Under the pieces are notes generated by a model that was not told the origin of the DNA, ran no database searches, and saw nothing but the letters and a program-made list of their open reading frames with translations. This document shows, piece after piece, positions 1 through 6,578 of a stretch of DNA of 19,311 nucleotides; position 1 is the first letter of the stretch, and each line of letters begins with the position of its first letter. A program made the translations under genes and the position numbers. The stretch is from contig CACYDY010000331.1 in NCBI GenBank assembly GCA_902773245.1, positions 1 to 19,311 of the forward strand, written 5' to 3'. Origin of the DNA: an uncultured Ruminococcus sp. (GTDB taxonomy: Bacteria; Bacillota; Clostridia; Oscillospirales; Acutalibacteraceae).

Positions 1-176
1 ATGCCGCCTTACATTTTGTGACGGTAAGTTGGCTTGCGCTCGTCTGCTGTCTGCCAAAATTATACATTTAGACAAAGCGGGCACACGTCCGCCGGTGATG
101 CCGCCTTACATTTTGTAACGGTAAGTTGGCTTCTGCTCGTCTGCTGCCAGCCCAAATTATACACTTAGAAAAAGCG
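1..176. repeat. Two tandem copies of a 97-bp-period repeat containing a hairpin
   Basis: Positions 1-79 and 98-176 align without gaps and differ at about 8 of 79 positions. The copies are separated by an 18-bp spacer, and the first may begin before the window. Each copy holds an imperfect inverted repeat (3-12 with 24-33; 100-109 with 121-130): a 10-bp stem with one G-T pair and one mismatch around an 11-nt loop. No reading frame with a ribosome binding site runs through it. It resembles a short interspersed intergenic repeat, but I do not recognise the family. The remaining 177-338 is AT-rich and I see nothing definite in it. Confidence 0.75.
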
Positions 177-338
177 TTCCGAAGAAAAAATGATAATTTT
201 TATTTGAGTTTAAATTAAGATAAAACGGGATTTCGCCGAGCCTTGCACGATGAATAATATCTTCTCAAAAAGTAAAAAATATCAGTAAGGCAGAATCGAC
301 AGCTGCTAACGGCAGGTGTCATAAAAATATTATGAAAT

Positions 339-473
339 TACTATCTACAACTTAAGAGGAGAGTGAATGTATGCAGGGTTCGGGGCGTAAGCCCCGATAG
401 GGTGATGTCGATGCAATAAAATAGAACTGACTTCTTGGTTCGACAGGAACAAATTCTTAAGTTGCGGACAGTG
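339..473 (+). mobile_element. MITE-like element, copy 1 (135 bp, no coding capacity)
   Basis: The ends form 17-bp terminal inverted repeats (339-355 and 457-473) with 4 mismatches, sharing the inner core ACAACTTAA or CGCAACTTAA. The element is flanked by an imperfect 10-bp direct repeat (ATTATGAAAT at 329-338, ATTAGAAAAT at 474-483; 8 of 10 identical), as expected of a target-site duplication. A second copy lies in the opposite orientation at 1150-1274 and shares blocks such as AGAGTGAATGTAT (360-372 here) and TCGACAGGAACAAA (440-453 here). This copy has about a dozen extra bases around a GGGGC-GTAA-GCCCC hairpin near 383-396. No transposase is present, so any mobility would have to be supplied in trans. 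Confidence 0.7.
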
Positions 474-542
474 ATTAGAAAATTCCCAACTCAAAATCTC
501 AGAGCAAAAAACAATAATAAATATTTCCGGAGGAATTGTATT

Positions 543-740
543 ATGAAAACACAAAAAGAAATAAAACCCCGTGAAGAACGAAGAAGAACAGTCAAGGATA
601 TAGATTATAACTCTCACAAAAATACCGAAAACGAAGTTTTGAAATGCGGCTTTGTGTACGATGCGATCGCAAAAATACAGGGCAGCTGCATCACAAAAAA
701 CAATGCCGCAGCACAAAGCGGTACGGCGGCAAAGGATTGA
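543..740 (+). CDS. Small hypothetical protein, 65 aa
   Basis: I do not recognise this protein. The reading frame extends further upstream into the MITE-like element, but the ATG at 543 has a good GGAGG site at 529-533 with 9-nt spacing, so I place the start there. The product is very hydrophilic and basic at its N terminus (a PREERRR stretch near residues 9-15), with no signal peptide or membrane segment. It has two cysteines in the second half and an Ala-rich tail. It lies between two inverted MITE-like copies and ends 2 bp before the stop of a convergent lipoprotein gene. The good ribosome binding site argues that it is translated, but short length and no known relative keep confidence moderate. 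Confidence 0.5.
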   Translation: MKTQKEIKPREERRRTVKDIDYNSHKNTENEVLKCGFVYDAIAKIQGSCITKNNAAAQSGTAAKD

Positions 741-742
741 TG

Positions 743-1114
743 CTATTTCTTTTCTGTTTTTTTAAATTTGATCCTGTTTTCATTGTAAGTCAATTCAAGC
801 CCCAATCCTGAAAGAGTGTAACCGAAAAAATACTCTTTTTTCAAAGAGTTGTCAATGATCACAAAGCTGTCCTCTCCAAACACACACAATCCGCTAATTT
901 CGCAGTACTCATCTTTGCTTCGAACGGTGAGTACTGCGTTGTCGTTTTCAAACGATAAATTTGCCTTAATACCGTAATCCCCGGCGTACTCCCACGAGTA
1001 AAGCCTTATCTCATCGCTTTCGCTGTTTATAACAGCCTGACCGCACGAACACAAAACCATACAAATAAAAATCACTGCAAAAACAATAATTGACCTGTCA
1101 TTGAATTTTTTCAT
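743..1114 (-). CDS. Putative lipoprotein, 123 aa, unknown function
   Basis: The protein starts MKKFNDRS, followed by a hydrophobic stretch at residues 9-22 and a lipobox-like Leu-Cys-Ser-Cys at 21-24. This fits a type II signal peptide with lipid attachment at Cys24. The mature part of about 100 residues is acidic with alternating beta-type sequence, and I recognise no domain in it. Upstream, on the minus strand, the GGTGATC at 1119-1125 matches the 5' end of the anti-Shine-Dalgarno complement with short 4-nt spacing. It is the only minus-strand gene I support here and is convergent with the 65-aa gene. It sits inside the segment bounded by the two MITE-like elements, so it may be acquired DNA. 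The surface location is well supported; the role is unknown. Confidence 0.7.
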   Translation of the reverse strand: MKKFNDRSIIVFAVIFICMVLCSCGQAVINSESDEIRLYSWEYAGDYGIKANLSFENDNAVLTVRSKDEYCEISGLCVFGEDSFVIIDNSLKKEYFFGYTLSGLGLELTYNENRIKFKKTEKK

Positions 1115-1149
1115 CTTTGATCACCGAAGCCTTTTTTGTAATTTGTATC

Positions 1150-1274
1150 CACTGACCACAACTTAATGATTTGTTCCTGTCGACCCAAAACTTTGGGTCT
1201 ATTTAACATTTATGGACGTCACCATAACCCCCAACCCTGAATACATTCACTCTGCACTTAAGTTGTGGATAGTG
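1150..1274 (-). mobile_element. MITE-like element, copy 2 (125 bp), inverted relative to copy 1
   Basis: Terminal inverted repeats at 1150-1166 and 1258-1274 match at 15 of 17 positions (CACTGACCACAACTTAA against CACTATCCACAACTTAA). Flanking 10-bp direct repeats, AATTTGTATC at 1140-1149 and ATTTTGTATC at 1275-1284, match at 9 of 10 positions and look like a target-site duplication. It shares TTTGTTCCTGTCGA (1170-1183) and ATACATTCACTCT (1241-1253) with the reverse complement of copy 1. An ACCCAAA/TTTGGGT inverted repeat lies at 1184-1198. The better-preserved ends suggest it is the younger copy. It ends about 70 bp upstream of the ruvC promoter -35 element. The 1115-1413 gap otherwise holds only that promoter. 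Confidence 0.75.
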
Positions 1275-1342
1275 ATTTTGTATCTTATAAATTTCTATAT
1301 AAATTTGACATTTGTTATGCCCAATAGAGTATAAAAAACATA

Positions 1343-1371
1343 TTGCCCAATGTGTGTAAATGTGTTATAAT
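1343..1371 (+). promoter_or_regulatory. Sigma-A-type promoter of the ruvC operon
   Basis: A TTGCCC -35 element (1343-1348), a 17-bp spacer and a perfect TATAAT (1366-1371), preceded by the TGT of an extended -10, lie about 40 bp upstream of the ruvC ATG. Transcription would start near 1378. A second possible -35 (TTGACA, 1305-1310) has only a TATAAA at 19-bp spacing and is weaker. Confidence 0.7.
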
Positions 1372-1413
1372 GTTTTAAATATGGAAATTTTTTATGATTA
1401 ACGGAGAAGTAAA

Positions 1414-1926
1414 ATGGTAGTATTAGGGATCGATCCCGGCTATGCCATCGTTGGCTACGGCGGTATTGAATTTTATAACAATAAGTACCGCACTCTTGGT
1501 TACGGAGCAATATTAACTAATTCAAGCCAAAGCTTTGATCTGCGTCTTGAAATTATCTTTAAAGAGATGAACACCGTTCTCGACAAGTGCAAGCCCGATG
1601 TTATGGCTGTTGAAAAGCTGTACTTTCAGAATAATCAAAAAACTGCGATAGACGTTGCTCAGGCGAGGGGAGTTATTCTTCTTGCGGCAAAGCTTAGATC
1701 TATTCCTGTTTTTGAATACACGCCGCTTCAGGTCAAAACGGCGGTTACGGGATACGGAAAAGCCAAAAAAGAGCAGGTCATGGAAATGACAAAAAGACTT
1801 TTAAAGCTTGAAAAAATGCCGAAACTCGACGATACGGCGGACGCACTCGCAATTGCAATCTGTCATACTCAGGCCAACGGTTCTCCGCTAAAGGAATTTT
1901 TAACTCGAAAGGGAATAAAAAGCTAA
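1414..1926 (+). CDS. ruvC: Holliday junction resolvase RuvC
   Basis: RuvC is the endonuclease that introduces paired nicks into four-way junctions bound by RuvA and RuvB during recombinational repair. The 170-residue product has the usual family length. The four acidic catalytic residues expected of this RNase H-fold enzyme are visible: Asp7 in GIDPG, Glu67 in AVEKLYF, and Asp140 and Asp143 in LDDTADALAIAICH. The start ATG has a GGAGAAG site shortly upstream. It is first in a ruvC-ruvA-ruvB operon behind a good promoter, and its TAA stop shares one base with the ruvA ATG, suggesting translational coupling. No LexA-type operator was recognised in the promoter region. Confidence 0.97.
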   Translation: MVVLGIDPGYAIVGYGGIEFYNNKYRTLGYGAILTNSSQSFDLRLEIIFKEMNTVLDKCKPDVMAVEKLYFQNNQKTAIDVAQARGVILLAAKLRSIPVFEYTPLQVKTAVTGYGKAKKEQVMEMTKRLLKLEKMPKLDDTADALAIAICHTQANGSPLKEFLTRKGIKS

Positions 1927-2531
1927 TGATATACAGTTTAAAAGGAACTCTGATCCACCGCGCTCAAAACTTTGCGGTTGTAGAATGCGGCGGAGTCGGT
2001 TATAAATGCAGCACGTCGCTTTCAAGTCTCAGAGATATGCCGCAGATCGGAAGCGAAGTTACATTGTACACTTACATGGCGGTTCGTGAAGACGCTGTGG
2101 AGCTTTTCGGCTTTACAAGCGCCGAAGAGATAGAATGCTTTAAAATCCTGACAAGCGTCAGCGGAGTAGGTTCAAAGGTCGGTTTGGCTATTCTTTCGGA
2201 ATTTTCTCCCGAGCAGACAGCCGTTTGTATTGCCTCGGGCGATTCAAAAACTCTGACAAAAGCAGCAGGCGTCGGAAACAAGCTTGCTCAAAGAATAATA
2301 CTTGAGCTTAAAGATAAGATCAAAAAGCTCGGCATTAAAGAAACCGGAGTGAAACTCCCGGCAAAAACGGCTTCCGACCTCGGCATGGGGAATATACCAA
2401 ACGCAGCGGAAGCCCTTGCGGTGCTTGGATATTCAAGCGATGACGTCATGCCTGTCTTGTCGGGTTTTGACGCAAATCTTCCGGTTGAAGAGCTTATTCA
2501 TAAAACACTGCTGGAGCTTGGCAAAAGATAA
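1926..2531 (+). CDS. ruvA: Holliday junction branch migration protein RuvA
   Basis: RuvA binds the four-way junction as a tetramer and loads the RuvB motor. The 201-residue protein shows the standard order: an N-terminal OB-fold domain (about 1-62, starting MIYSLKGTLI), two helix-hairpin-helix motifs (SVSGVGSKVG near 77-86 and AAGVGNKLAQRI near 113-124), then a flexible linker and a C-terminal RuvB-contacting domain (about 155-201, with NAAEALAVLGYS). The start overlaps the ruvC stop in a TAATG arrangement. The gene ends 12 bp before ruvB. Length and motifs are normal, with nothing missing. Confidence 0.97.
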   Translation: MIYSLKGTLIHRAQNFAVVECGGVGYKCSTSLSSLRDMPQIGSEVTLYTYMAVREDAVELFGFTSAEEIECFKILTSVSGVGSKVGLAILSEFSPEQTAVCIASGDSKTLTKAAGVGNKLAQRIILELKDKIKKLGIKETGVKLPAKTASDLGMGNIPNAAEALAVLGYSSDDVMPVLSGFDANLPVEELIHKTLLELGKR

Positions 2532-2543
2532 GGGGGATAAACT

Positions 2544-3602
2544 GTGGAAGAAATGGACTTTGAGGACAGAATTGTTTCATCATCGGAAATTGCAGAGGAT
2601 ACCTTGGGAAACGATAACCCCCTGCGCCCCAAAACACTTGACGAATACATAGGACAGGAGAAGGTCAAGGAAAATCTGAAAGTATTTATCGAAGCCGCAA
2701 AGAAGCGAGGGGAGATCCTCGATCATGTTTTGCTCTACGGCCCGCCGGGACTCGGAAAAACCACGTTGTCGCAGATCATCGCAAATGAACTTAACGTTAA
2801 CATAAGAATAACCTCGGGACCCGCAATAGAAAAGCCCGGCGACCTTGCGGCGCTGCTTACGAATCTCAGCTCCGGCGATGTTTTGTTTATTGACGAAATA
2901 CACAGGATCTCCAGGGCGGTGGAAGAGGTTCTTTATCCGTCGATGGAGGATTTTGCTATCGACATAATCACCGGAAAAGGTCAGATGGCTGCGTCGTATC
3001 ATCTGCCGCTGCCAAAGTTTACTTTGGTCGGCGCAACCACGAGAGCAGGACAGCTGACGGCGCCGCTGCGGGATCGTTTCGGAGTAGTTCTGCGGCTGGA
3101 GCTTTACACCCCCGAGGAGCTTGCGGAGATAGTTCGCCGAAGCGCAGGAATTTTGAATATTCCGATCGACATGGACGGATCGCTTGAAATAGCGTCACGT
3201 TCAAGGGGTACGCCGAGAATTGCAAACAGACTTTTGAAAAGAGTTCGTGATTTTGCCGAGGTTATGGGTAACGGCTCGATAACCTGCGATATTGCGAGGA
3301 TCGCTCTTGACAAGCTTGAAATAGACGAGCTTGGCCTTGACGCAAACGACAGGAGAATGCTTGAAGCCATAATCAGATTTTATAACGGCGGTCCTGTCGG
3401 AATCGAAACGCTTGCGGCTGCCATAGGCGAAGAAGCTGTGACAATAGAGGACGTTTACGAACCGTATCTTATGCAGATAGGCTTTTTGAGCAGAACCCCA
3501 CGGGGAAGATGCGTGACGTTTGCCGCCTGTCAGCACCTGGACATTGCTCCGCCGAACGGTGTAATGCCCGGAAGTCCGACTCTTTTTGACGGCGAAAAAT
3601 AA
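2544..3602 (+). CDS. ruvB: Holliday junction branch migration DNA helicase RuvB
   Basis: RuvB is the AAA+ ring motor that drives branch migration with RuvA. The 352-residue protein has Walker A GPPGLGKT (66-73), Walker B and the DEIH box (117-120), sensor 1 GATTRAG (163-169), an arginine-finger region PLRDRFG (174-180), and a C-terminal winged-helix domain with the characteristic YEPYLMQIGFLSRTPRGR. I chose the GTG at 2544 because AGGGGG at 2531-2536 lies 7 nt before it. An in-frame ATG at 2553 would be 16 nt from that site. It is the third gene of the ruv operon. The next gene, glmM, starts after an 86-bp AT-rich spacer without an obvious terminator. Confidence 0.97.
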   Translation: MEEMDFEDRIVSSSEIAEDTLGNDNPLRPKTLDEYIGQEKVKENLKVFIEAAKKRGEILDHVLLYGPPGLGKTTLSQIIANELNVNIRITSGPAIEKPGDLAALLTNLSSGDVLFIDEIHRISRAVEEVLYPSMEDFAIDIITGKGQMAASYHLPLPKFTLVGATTRAGQLTAPLRDRFGVVLRLELYTPEELAEIVRRSAGILNIPIDMDGSLEIASRSRGTPRIANRLLKRVRDFAEVMGNGSITCDIARIALDKLEIDELGLDANDRRMLEAIIRFYNGGPVGIETLAAAIGEEAVTIEDVYEPYLMQIGFLSRTPRGRCVTFAACQHLDIAPPNGVMPGSPTLFDGEK

Positions 3603-3688
3603 TTCGACATTTTTTATAAAGACAGATATATTTAATATTTATTTTGAATATTAGTTTAATATGACATTTTGACGAAGGAGTTTTTTAT

Positions 3689-5041
3689 ATGGGTAGATTA
3701 TTCGGAACAGACGGCGCAAGAGGCGTAGCGAATACGGAGCTTACATGCGAGCTTGCCATGAATATCGGCAAGGCTGCCGCTATGGTTTTGATAGACGGCG
3801 AAGGTGATAAAAAGCCAACGGTTCTTATAGGAAAAGATACAAGATTGTCATCGGATATGCTTGAGGGAGCGTTAACGGCAGGCTTATGCTCGGTCGGAGC
3901 AAATGTTGTTCATCTCGGAACGGTTCCGACGCCGGCGGTGGCGTATCTTGTCAGAAAGTACAAAGCAAGCGCCGGAATAATGATTTCGGCTTCTCATAAT
4001 CCTCACGAATTTAACGGAATAAAAATATTCAACAACGAGGGCTACAAGCTTCCGGACGCTCTTGAAGAGAAGATAGAGGCGATCGTTCTTGACAATGCGG
4101 AGCCGTACCCGACCCCGACAGGCTCAAAGCTCGGCAGCGTTTCCGTTATTGACGATGCGGTAGATAATTATATAGACCATATTGTTGAAAGCGTTGACGG
4201 TGACTTGAGAGGGGTAAAGGTTGCGGTGGACTGCTCGAACGGTTCTGCAAGCGCAACCGCAGAAAAGCTGTTCACGAAGCTCGGCGCCGATTATCATATT
4301 ATCAACAGCGAGCCGAACGGAATAAACATAAACGAAAAATGCGGTTCAACTCACACGGAAGGGTTGGCAGAATATGTCAAAGCAAACAACATGGACTGCG
4401 GTGTTGCCTTTGATGGCGACGCAGACAGATGTCTTGCCGTTGACGAAAACGGTGAGCTTGTTGACGGTGATTTTTTGATAGCTATTTGCGCAAAGGATCT
4501 GAAGGACAGAGGAATGCTTAAAAACAACACGGTTGTGGGCACCGTTATGACCAACATGGGATTTTACAAATTCTGTGAGGAAAATGACATCGGCTTTGCC
4601 GAAACCGCAGTGGGCGACAGATATGTTCTTGAAAAGATGCTCAAAAAGGATTACTGTCTTGGCGGCGAGCAGTCGGGTCACGTTATTTTCCTGGACTACG
4701 GAACAACGGGTGACGGACAGCTTACGGCAGCGCAGACATTGAGCATAGTTAAACGCAGCGGAAAGACTCTTTCGCAGCTTGCGAAAATTATGAACAGATT
4801 CCCTCAGGTGTTGATAAATGTTGCAGTTGTGACCGAAAAGAAAAACGAATACACAACAGATGAAGAAGTAACAAGCGTGATCGCAGAAGTTGAGTCACAG
4901 CTCGGCACACGAGGAAGAGTTCTCGTGAGAGCGTCCGGCACCGAGCCGCTCATCAGAGTAATGCTTGAGGGCGAAAACTACGACGAAATAAATGATTTTG
5001 CAAACAGGATCGCAAAGGTGATAGAAGAGCGTCTTGGATAA
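3689..5041 (+). CDS. glmM: Phosphoglucosamine mutase GlmM
   Basis: GlmM interconverts glucosamine-6-phosphate and glucosamine-1-phosphate in the cytoplasmic route to UDP-N-acetylglucosamine, the precursor of peptidoglycan. The 450-residue protein opens with MGRLFGTDGARG. It carries the phosphoserine loop ISASHNPHEFNG with active Ser102, the metal-binding loop DGDADR (242-247), the sugar-recognition loop GGEQSGH (325-331) and the phosphate-binding loop RASGTEPLIRV (414-424). An AAGGAG site (3675-3680) lies 8 nt before the ATG. The gap after ruvB (3603-3688) is AT-rich, and I could not assign a convincing promoter there, so read-through from the ruv operon is possible. The methyltransferase gene follows directly. 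Confidence 0.97.
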   Translation: MGRLFGTDGARGVANTELTCELAMNIGKAAAMVLIDGEGDKKPTVLIGKDTRLSSDMLEGALTAGLCSVGANVVHLGTVPTPAVAYLVRKYKASAGIMISASHNPHEFNGIKIFNNEGYKLPDALEEKIEAIVLDNAEPYPTPTGSKLGSVSVIDDAVDNYIDHIVESVDGDLRGVKVAVDCSNGSASATAEKLFTKLGADYHIINSEPNGININEKCGSTHTEGLAEYVKANNMDCGVAFDGDADRCLAVDENGELVDGDFLIAICAKDLKDRGMLKNNTVVGTVMTNMGFYKFCEENDIGFAETAVGDRYVLEKMLKKDYCLGGEQSGHVIFLDYGTTGDGQLTAAQTLSIVKRSGKTLSQLAKIMNRFPQVLINVAVVTEKKNEYTTDEEVTSVIAEVESQLGTRGRVLVRASGTEPLIRVMLEGENYDEINDFANRIAKVIEERLG

Positions 5042-5058
5042 ATTTGAGGTAGATGAAA

Positions 5059-5919
5059 ATGAGAGAAGCGATATGGAAAGAATATGAACTTATAGATACA
5101 TCATCGGGTGAGAGGCTGGAGCGTTGGGGCGACAAAATACTGATCCGCCCCGACCCCCAGATAATCTGGAACACCAATAAGGAGAACAAATATTGGAAAA
5201 AAGCCCACGCAAGATATCACCGCTCAAAGTCGGGCGGCGGAAGCTGGGAGGTTTACAGCAAGCTTCCGCAGGTCTGGAAAGTGGCATATAAGGACATAGT
5301 TTTCGGTGTGAAGCCCATGGGCTTCAAGCATACCGGAATTTTCCCCGAACAGGCAGTCAATTGGGAGTTTGTCGATCGGATAATAAGATCGGAGAAAAGA
5401 CAGCTTAATATTCTTAATTTGTTTGCCTACACCGGAGGAGCGACGCTTGCTTGTCTGAAAGCGGGCGCGAAGGTGTGCCATGTCGATGCGTCAAAGGGCA
5501 TGGTATCATGGGCAAAAGAAAACGCTCAGCTGTCAAATGCCGAGGATTGTCCGGTGAGATGGATAGTCGACGACTGCGTAAAGTTTGTCCAAAGGGAGAT
5601 CCGCCGAGGCAACAGATACGACGGAATTATCATGGATCCGCCGTCCTACGGAAGAGGCCCCGGAGGAGAGGTCTGGAAGCTTGAGGAGCAGCTTTTTCCT
5701 CTTGTGGAGATGTGTTCGAAGCTGCTTGATAAGGATTCTAAGTTTTTTATTCTCAATTCCTACACAACGGGACTTTCGCCGTCGGTAATGCAGTATATGC
5801 TTGGGGTGACATTGCAGCAGCGTTTCGGCGGAGAGGTGTCTGCCGATGAGATCGGTTTGAGAACAACTCAGACGGGACTTGTGCTTCCGTGCGGTTCGAC
5901 TGCAATATGGCAGAAGTAA
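5059..5919 (+). CDS. Class I SAM-dependent methyltransferase, RlmI-like (286 aa)
   Basis: The protein has a Rossmann-type SAM-binding core: motif I ILNLFAYTGG (118-127), an acidic ribose-binding residue Asp143 in HVDASKGMV, an acidic WIVDD motif (168-172), and motif IV IIMDPPSYGRG (190-200). This pattern is typical of the RlmI/YccW-related rRNA methyltransferase family. Unlike full-length RlmI I see no N-terminal PUA domain. The N terminus instead has a Trp-rich segment (about 25-75). A frame start exists at 5053, but the GAGGT site (5046-5050) would be only 2 nt away. The ATG at 5059 has 8-nt spacing and is preferred. Only 17 bp separate it from glmM, so co-transcription is likely. The substrate is not decidable from sequence; 23S rRNA is the family-based guess. 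Confidence 0.85.
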   Translation: MREAIWKEYELIDTSSGERLERWGDKILIRPDPQIIWNTNKENKYWKKAHARYHRSKSGGGSWEVYSKLPQVWKVAYKDIVFGVKPMGFKHTGIFPEQAVNWEFVDRIIRSEKRQLNILNLFAYTGGATLACLKAGAKVCHVDASKGMVSWAKENAQLSNAEDCPVRWIVDDCVKFVQREIRRGNRYDGIIMDPPSYGRGPGGEVWKLEEQLFPLVEMCSKLLDKDSKFFILNSYTTGLSPSVMQYMLGVTLQQRFGGEVSADEIGLRTTQTGLVLPCGSTAIWQK

Positions 5920-5962
5920 AGCCCGGTAAATGATGTGAAAGCGGAATTTATGGTGAACTGTT

Positions 5963-6397
5963 ATGTTGTTGGAAAGAGGAATCACAGGCTTTTTTGATAT
6001 TGATGTTTGTCCTTTAGATCAAAATAATTATAGTGCTTTCAAAAAAGCTTGTTATTTAATTCATATAGGTTTTTGGGAGCTGAATAATGTTTGCAATCCT
6101 GATAATACTAACTACTTTTATGCACATTTTGCTTTTGGCAGACAAAATATGTATATTCTCTTGAATAAATATTACCCGATTGTTGCATTTACAAATGAAC
6201 TTACGATGAATGAGAAATCATTTATAAACATTGAAGAAAATTTATATGTACTTGCGAATTACAATATGGTGGGTGCTGAAATTTTAAATGCAGCATTTAC
6301 TTACAGTGAACATAATCTATCTAAGGCAGAATTGAAGCAAGTAAAATATTGGAATCCAACTTCGATTGGAAATATTATTTTTAATGAATGGGATTAG
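5963..6397 (+). CDS. Hypothetical protein, 144 aa, in AT-rich DNA
   Basis: I do not recognise the family. The gene is much richer in A and T than its neighbours and uses AT-ending codons heavily (AAT, TTT, TAT, ATT), which suggests recent acquisition. The protein is rich in Asn, Tyr and Phe, has no signal peptide or clear membrane segment, and ends in a Trp- and Phe-containing tail (IIFNEWD). No strong ribosome binding site precedes the ATG at 5963, so the start is uncertain. It sits alone between the methyltransferase gene and the ecf operon with 43-bp and 181-bp gaps. A small cytoplasmic accessory protein such as an immunity or defence component is possible but unsupported. Confidence 0.65.
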   Translation: MLLERGITGFFDIDVCPLDQNNYSAFKKACYLIHIGFWELNNVCNPDNTNYFYAHFAFGRQNMYILLNKYYPIVAFTNELTMNEKSFINIEENLYVLANYNMVGAEILNAAFTYSEHNLSKAELKQVKYWNPTSIGNIIFNEWD

Positions 6398-6423
6398 GGC
6401 GTAAATTTTGGTTTAAAAATCAA

Positions 6424-6456
6424 TTGACGTTCGAATACATGTGTTGGGAATATAAT
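6424..6456 (+). promoter_or_regulatory. Weak candidate promoter of the ecf-truA operon
   Basis: A perfect TATAAT lies at 6451-6456, about 120 bp upstream of ecfA1. The only recognisable -35 is TTGACG at 6424-6429, at an overlong 21-bp spacing, so the assignment is tentative. Confidence 0.3.
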
Positions 6457-6482
6457 AAAAGCTGATTTCCTTACTGCCCGTC

Positions 6483-6568
6483 GCCGCTTGCGCGGCATAT
6501 TGTTAATTTCATGTTCTGAAAGGACAGCGGCAAAATACTGGCTGCATATTATTTGCAGTCAAAAAAGG
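6483..6568 (+). promoter_or_regulatory. Structured leader of ecfA1 with alternative hairpins
   Basis: GCCGC (6483-6487) can pair with GCGGC (6492-6496) around a TTGC loop. The same arm, as GCCGCT (6483-6488), can instead pair perfectly with AGCGGC (6526-6531). A separate 7-bp stem (6540-6546 with 6554-6560, one G-T pair, 7-nt loop) directly abuts the AAAAGG ribosome binding site (6563-6568) of ecfA1. No T-run follows any of these, so they are not intrinsic terminators on the plus strand. It does not match a riboswitch class I recognise. A regulatory role is an inference. Confidence 0.3.
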
Positions 6569-6578
6569 TTGATGAAAA

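Noticed and set aside
1..176. CRISPR array
   Set aside because: Only two copies of a 79-bp unit with an 18-bp spacer and no cas genes; the geometry is wrong.
435..542. Upstream extension of the 65-aa gene to 435
   Set aside because: The extension runs through the end of the MITE-like element and has no ribosome binding site, whereas the ATG at 543 has a well-spaced GGAGG.
345..716. Minus-strand reading frame of 123 codons
   Set aside because: It crosses the MITE-like element and lies antisense to the 65-aa gene. Its composition is unlike a normal protein and it lacks a ribosome binding site.
1295..1510. Minus-strand frame across the ruvC promoter
   Set aside because: It overlaps the promoter and the ruvC N terminus. 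No ribosome binding site or recognisable protein features.
2580..3536. Several minus-strand frames inside ruvB
   Set aside because: They are antisense shadows of a highly conserved gene with no supporting signals.
3603..3688. Promoter for glmM
   Set aside because: Several AT-rich -10-like strings exist, but no acceptable -35 and spacing combination was found.
6398..6578. Known riboswitch such as TPP or folate upstream of the ecf operon
   Set aside because: None of the conserved core sequences I know for these classes is visible. Only simple alternative hairpins are present.
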